Assembly: GCF_018449725.1 (NCBI RefSeq)
Contig: NZ_JAAVVC010000002.1
Coordinates: 372,001 to 436,000, forward strand
Origin: Pseudomonas sp. dw_612
GTDB lineage: Bacteria > Pseudomonadota > Gammaproteobacteria > Pseudomonadales > Pseudomonadaceae
DNA: 64,000 bases
Reading direction: 5' to 3'
Of this stretch, positions 59,221 through 64,000 are shown one piece after another (the stretch's first letter is position 1; every line of letters starts with the position of its first letter). The position numbers and the translations under genes were made by a program. Under the pieces are notes generated by a model that had not been told where the DNA came from, did no database searches, and saw only the letters and a list, made by a program, of their open reading frames with translations.

Positions 59221-60078
59221 TCAACGACGTGGCAGGAATTGCAGCGGATCTACAGGCTTACCTTGTCGGCGAATCTCAAAATGCAGTTTCACCCGGTCTG
59301 TACCCGTTGACCCCATTTCGGCAATTGTCTGTCCGACTTTGACCTGCTGCCCCTCCCGAACCAACAGCCTGCGGTTATGTCCGTAGGCACTGACGTAGGT
59401 ATCGCTGTGTTTGATGATGACTAATTCGCCGTAGCCCCTTAAGCCACTCCCGGCGTATACCACCGTCCCATCAGACGCAGCTAAAACAGGCTGTCCCAAA
59501 TCTCCGGCGATATCAATTCCTTTATTCAAACTACCGTTTGAAGAGAATTTTCCAATTAATATGCCATTAGAAGGCCATCCCCAGCCGGTCGGGGCCGGAC
59601 CTGCTGGAGGCAGTGGTGCGGGTGCTGGCTTGTTGGCGACGGACGGTGCAACCACCGCTGTGCTCGTGGTTGCGCCATTCGGTTGGCGCCGAATTACCGT
59701 TGTTTTCAGCGTCGAAGAAGGCGTTGAATTCGGTGCACTGGCGACCGCCGTCGGCGTTGAACCGGTGCGACCATCAAAGCGAATTGTCTGACCCGGATGG
59801 ATCGTATACGGCGTAGGAATATTGTTCCGTGCTGCGAGGGCTTTGTAGTCCCAACCGTAGCGAAACGCGATCGAGAACAAGGTGTCTTTAGGTCGAACGA
59901 CATATTGACCCGTGGTCACCGCCGGGCGCTGGGCGACGGCATTGTTGCGGTCCACCACGCCCACGGTGCTCGACTTGGTGCTGGAGCAACCGACCAGCAA
60001 CGTGCTCAAGACAAGGCCAGTCACCAGGCGCTGAAAGCTTGTTGTACCCATACGCTGCGCAATGACTGTGAGACTCAC
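59221..60078 (-). CDS. nlpD: Lipoprotein NlpD, amidase activator with LysM and degenerate LytM domain
   Basis: The 285-residue lipoprotein has a lipobox STLLVGC (Cys near residue 31 from the GTG), a LysM peptidoglycan-binding domain (GQYVVRPKDTLFSIAFRYG) and a C-terminal LytM/M23 domain. In that domain the zinc-binding His is replaced (NKGIDIAG), as in other NlpD proteins, so it activates AmiC-type amidases rather than cutting. I choose the GTG at 60078, with GGGAG upstream; an ATG at 60051 is the alternative. Confidence 0.92.
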   Translation of the reverse strand: MSLTVIAQRMGTTSFQRLVTGLVLSTLLVGCSSTKSSTVGVVDRNNAVAQRPAVTTGQYVVRPKDTLFSIAFRYGWDYKALAARNNIPTPYTIHPGQTIRFDGRTGSTPTAVASAPNSTPSSTLKTTVIRRQPNGATTSTAVVAPSVANKPAPAPLPPAGPAPTGWGWPSNGILIGKFSSNGSLNKGIDIAGDLGQPVLAASDGTVVYAGSGLRGYGELVIIKHSDTYVSAYGHNRRLLVREGQQVKVGQTIAEMGSTGTDRVKLHFEIRRQGKPVDPLQFLPRR

Positions 60079-60289
60079 CCGCCGCTCCCTTTGTGGTGGC
60101 TGAAAATGTGGTTTGCCGTGTTCCGGCACGAAATGTCGCAAGTATAACGGGCCGTACAGCCTTTACCTTTAATGAAGCGAATTCGCTCGGCGCACACGTT
60201 TGCTGCCTGACGATGAATACCGTTTAACCGATCGACGCCGCTGTAAGACATGGGCAATCGAAGAGAATTCAGCGCGCGAAAACAAATGC

Positions 60290-61703
<1,414 letters not shown>

Positions 61704-61716
<13 letters not shown>

Positions 61717-62762
61717 GGGCTGTCCGTCTGCCCCACCGGCACCAGATCGACGAGTTCGCGCACCAATACGGTGGCGAAGCATCCGGCCGGGAGGACGAAT
61801 TCCAGTTGCAGAATGTCAGGCTCGGGATAATGCCACGTCAACCCACCAATGGGCAGCCGCAGGATGCGACGTTCGTGGCTCATACCGGCGTTAATCAACC
61901 AATCGCGCAAGTCTGCTTCGCGGCTGGCGATTTCCTGCTCCAGTTCATGGACAGCGCCCGTGGCCGGCGAGTCACCTTCGCCCCACTGTGGGCCGGTCGG
62001 ATGCAGGTCCAGAATCGCCAGGCGCGGGTCGCTGCACTCTGCTTCACCGGCCGGAAAAAAGCTGCGGCTGTCGGTGAAGGCCAGCAAATCACCGACCTGG
62101 GCACGCTGCCAGGTGCCATCGGCGACACGCGCCGCCAGCACTTGGTTGAATAGAAAGCTGCGCGCCGTGGAGAGCAGGCGCGAACGCACATTGCGCTGTT
62201 CCGGCAACGCCTTACGTGCAGCCCAGGCGCGCGCGTCAACGACGTTACCGCCGTCAAAGCCGAAGCGCTGGGAGCCGAAATAATTGGGAATGCCCTTTTG
62301 GGCGATCAACTGCAGACGTTCTTCGATTGCGACCTTGTCACCGGCAAATTGAGTCAGGCGCAAGGTGAAGCCATTGGCCGAGTGGGCGCCGCGCTGCAAC
62401 TTGCGTTTGTGCCGACCGGTCTTGAGGATTTTCAGCGTGTCGTTTTCGGCCGCCGACAGATCAGGATCAGCCTTGCCCGGCAGTTGCACGCTGAACCACT
62501 GGCGAGTCAACGCCTGCCGGTCCTTGAGGCCCGCGTAACTCACGGTCCGCAACGGCACCCCCGCCGCCTTGGCGATCCGGCGTGCGGCTTCTTCGGTGTT
62601 CAGACCGCGCTTTTCCACCCAGATCCACAGATGCTCGCCATCACCACTGAGCGGGATATTGAGCACTTCATCGACTTGAAAATCTTCCGCCGTGGCTTTC
62701 AGTACCGCTGTGCCGAGGGCTTCGCCATAGGCCCGCGGGCCGAGCAATTGCAGTTCGTTCAT
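61704..62762 (-). CDS. truD: tRNA pseudouridine(13) synthase
   Basis: The 352-residue enzyme has the catalytic aspartate in [17 protein letters not shown] near residue 80 and the TruD insertion domain. It makes pseudouridine 13 in tRNA-Glu. It overlaps ispF by 4 nt and surE by 13 nt. Confidence 0.97.
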
Positions 62763-63232
62763 GCGCGCAGCAACAAGGCAACGGAATGCACGGCAATGCC
62801 TTCTTCGCGACCGACAAAGCCGAGCTTTTCGGTGGTGGTAGCTTTCACGTTCACTTGATCCAACTCAACTTGAAGATCCGCGGCAATCAGCGCGCGCATC
62901 GATTCGATATGCGGGGCCATTTTTGGCGCCTGGGCGACGATGGTGTTATCGACGTTGCCGACTTTCCAGCCTTTGGCGTGGATCAGTGCGACGACGTGAC
63001 GCAACAGCACACGGCTGTCGGCGCCCTTAAATGTCGGGTCGGTGTCCGGGAAGTGCTTGCCGATATCACCCAGCGCAGCGGCGCCGAGCAAGGCATCGCT
63101 CAAGGCGTGCAGCAGGACGTCACCGTCGGAGTGAGCGAGCAGCCCGAAGCCGTGTGCAATACGCACGCCGCCCAGAGTAATGAAATCGCCTTCAGCGAAA
63201 CGGTGCACATCATAGCCGTGGCCAATACGCAT
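62759..63232 (-). CDS. ispF: 2-C-methyl-D-erythritol 2,4-cyclodiphosphate synthase
   Basis: The 157-residue MEP-pathway enzyme has metal-binding GHGYDVHRF at residues 4-12, [18 protein letters not shown] near 34-51 and the C-terminal [10 protein letters not shown]. It starts at 63232 and leads the coupled ispF-truD-surE-pcm run. Confidence 0.98.
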   Translation of the reverse strand: MRIGHGYDVHRFAEGDFITLGGVRIAHGFGLLAHSDGDVLLHALSDALLGAAALGDIGKHFPDTDPTFKGADSRVLLRHVVALIHAKGWKVGNVDNTIVAQAPKMAPHIESMRALIAADLQVELDQVNVKATTTEKLGFVGREEGIAVHSVALLLRA

Positions 63233-63262
63233 AAAAAAACGCCCCGATTTTTGTCAGGGCGT
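63233..63262 (-). terminator. Terminator of fghA
   Basis: ACGCCC / GGGCGT hairpin with seven T on the minus strand, between fghA and ispF. Confidence 0.8.
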
Positions 63263-63275
63263 GATTCTACCTGCA

Positions 63276-64000
63276 TTACACGCCTAGGGCGCGTGCGTGA
63301 TGCTGTAAGTGGTCGTCTATAAAACTGGCGATGAAGAAATAGCTGTGATCGTAGCCCGGTTGCAGACGCAACGTCAGCGGATGACCCGCCAGTTTGGCCG
63401 CTTGTTGCAAGGCTTCAGGCTTGAGCTGGGTGGCGAGGAAGTCGTCGCGATCCCCTTGATCGACCAGCAACGGCAATTGCTCATTGGCTTCGGCGATCAA
63501 GGCGCAGGCATCCCATTCGCGCCACTTCGAACGGTCTTCACCGAGGTAGCGGGAGAAAGCCTTCTGCCCCCACGGGCAATCCATCGGATTGTTGATCGGC
63601 GAAAACGCCGACACCGACTGATAACGGCCCGGGTTTCGCAGCGCACAGACCAACGCGCCGTGGCCGCCCATGGAATGACCGCTGATGCCGCGTTTGTCCG
63701 AGGCAGGGAAATGCGCTTCGACCAATGCCGGTAATTCCTGCACGACATAGTCATGCATCCGATAGTGCCGGGACCAGGGTTCCTGGGTGGCATTCAGATA
63801 GAAGCCGGCACCAAGGCCGAAGTCCCAGGCGCCGTCCGGATCACCCGGCACATCAGCACCGCGCGGGCTGGTGTCCGGCGCAACGATGATCAGCCCCAGC
63901 TCGGCTGCCATGCGCAGGGCGCCGGCCTTGTGCATGAAGTTCTCGTCGGTGCAGGTCAGGCCGGACAGCCAATACAGCACCGGCAACTTGCCGCCCTGCT
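63276..64000 (-). CDS. fghA: S-formylglutathione hydrolase (5' end outside window)
   Basis: This esterase-D-type hydrolase releases formate and glutathione in formaldehyde detoxification. It contains [13 protein letters not shown], the nucleophile motif [10 protein letters not shown] and the C-terminal histidine in GYDHSYFFI. The frame is open to the window edge, so about 40 N-terminal residues are missing; the in-frame ATG-like start at 63986 is internal. Confidence 0.95.
   Translation of the reverse strand, partial: QGGKLPVLYWLSGLTCTDENFMHKAGALRMAAELGLIIVAPDTSPRGADVPGDPDGAWDFGLGAGFYLNATQEPWSRHYRMHDYVVQELPALVEAHFPASDKRGISGHSMGGHGALVCALRNPGRYQSVSAFSPINNPMDCPWGQKAFSRYLGEDRSKWREWDACALIAEANEQLPLLVDQGDRDDFLATQLKPEALQQAAKLAGHPLTLRLQPGYDHSYFFIASFIDDHLQHHARALGV

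Overview
The window is a chromosomal segment of a fluorescent Pseudomonas (P. fluorescens group). The evidence is gene content and order: dinB / two initiator tRNAs / mprF-virJ; fpr-finR; dgkA-erdR; and the block recX-recA-pncC (cinA) ... mutS-fdxA-rsmZ-rpoS-nlpD-pcm-surE-truD-ispF-fghA, which I recognise from Pseudomonas genomes. High-GC codon usage and many copies of the Pseudomonas REP palindrome (GTGGGAGCGGGCTTGCTCGCGA-type) agree. No ribosomal RNA, CRISPR array, transposase or integrase is visible.

Region 1 (1-23.3 kb) is ordinary core genome. It holds DNA polymerase IV with a LexA box, two tandem initiator tRNA units, the alanyl-phosphatidylglycerol synthase/hydrolase pair (mprF-virJ), a small DUF gene behind a long structured leader, kup, rimO, an acetyltransferase, a pseudouridine synthase, yehS, rhlG, trmO, the divergent fpr/finR pair, dgkA, erdR, tapT, a secreted PA3611-like protein, a LOG-family protein, recX, recA (LexA box) and pncC.

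Region 2 (23.4-54.4 kb) lies between pncC and mutS, a known Pseudomonas hotspot for phage-tail bacteriocins. It holds two complete contractile-tail gene sets on the minus strand and no capsid, terminase, portal, integrase or replication genes, so it reads as a double R-tailocin locus. Read in the direction of transcription, it starts with a PrtR-like LexA/CI-type repressor and an operator-covered promoter, then an isolated fibre chaperone between two copies of a 54-bp terminator repeat. Next is a P2-like tail set: holin, PA0615-like, V, W, J, I, fibre, fibre chaperone, small ORF, sheath, tube, E/E', tape measure, U, X, D. After a tandem REP array comes a Mu/SfV-like set in Mu order: gp37-like, DUF2635, sheath, tube, chaperone/frameshift, tape measure, DNA-circularisation-like protein, gp44-gp48. 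Three successive fibre/assembly cassettes that share an N-terminal adaptor follow, and then the endolysin and the Rz/Rz1 spanins. The holin sits at one end of the locus and the endolysin and spanins at the other, so both particles probably share one regulator and one lysis system.

Region 3 (54.6-64 kb) is core genome again: mutS, fdxA, the small RNA gene rsmZ with its GacA upstream site, rpoS, nlpD, and the overlapping pcm-surE-truD-ispF run, ending in a partial fghA.

Most interesting points: the triple fibre cassette; the TGCR-N4-YGCA operator set of the tailocin repressor; the terminators that punctuate the tailocin transcript; six exact-length 41-residue repeats in one tape measure; two programmed -1 frameshift sites; two tandem REP arrays of about 135-bp period inside the tailocin locus; and the structured leader with a Shine-Dalgarno-masking hairpin ahead of the gene at 6842.
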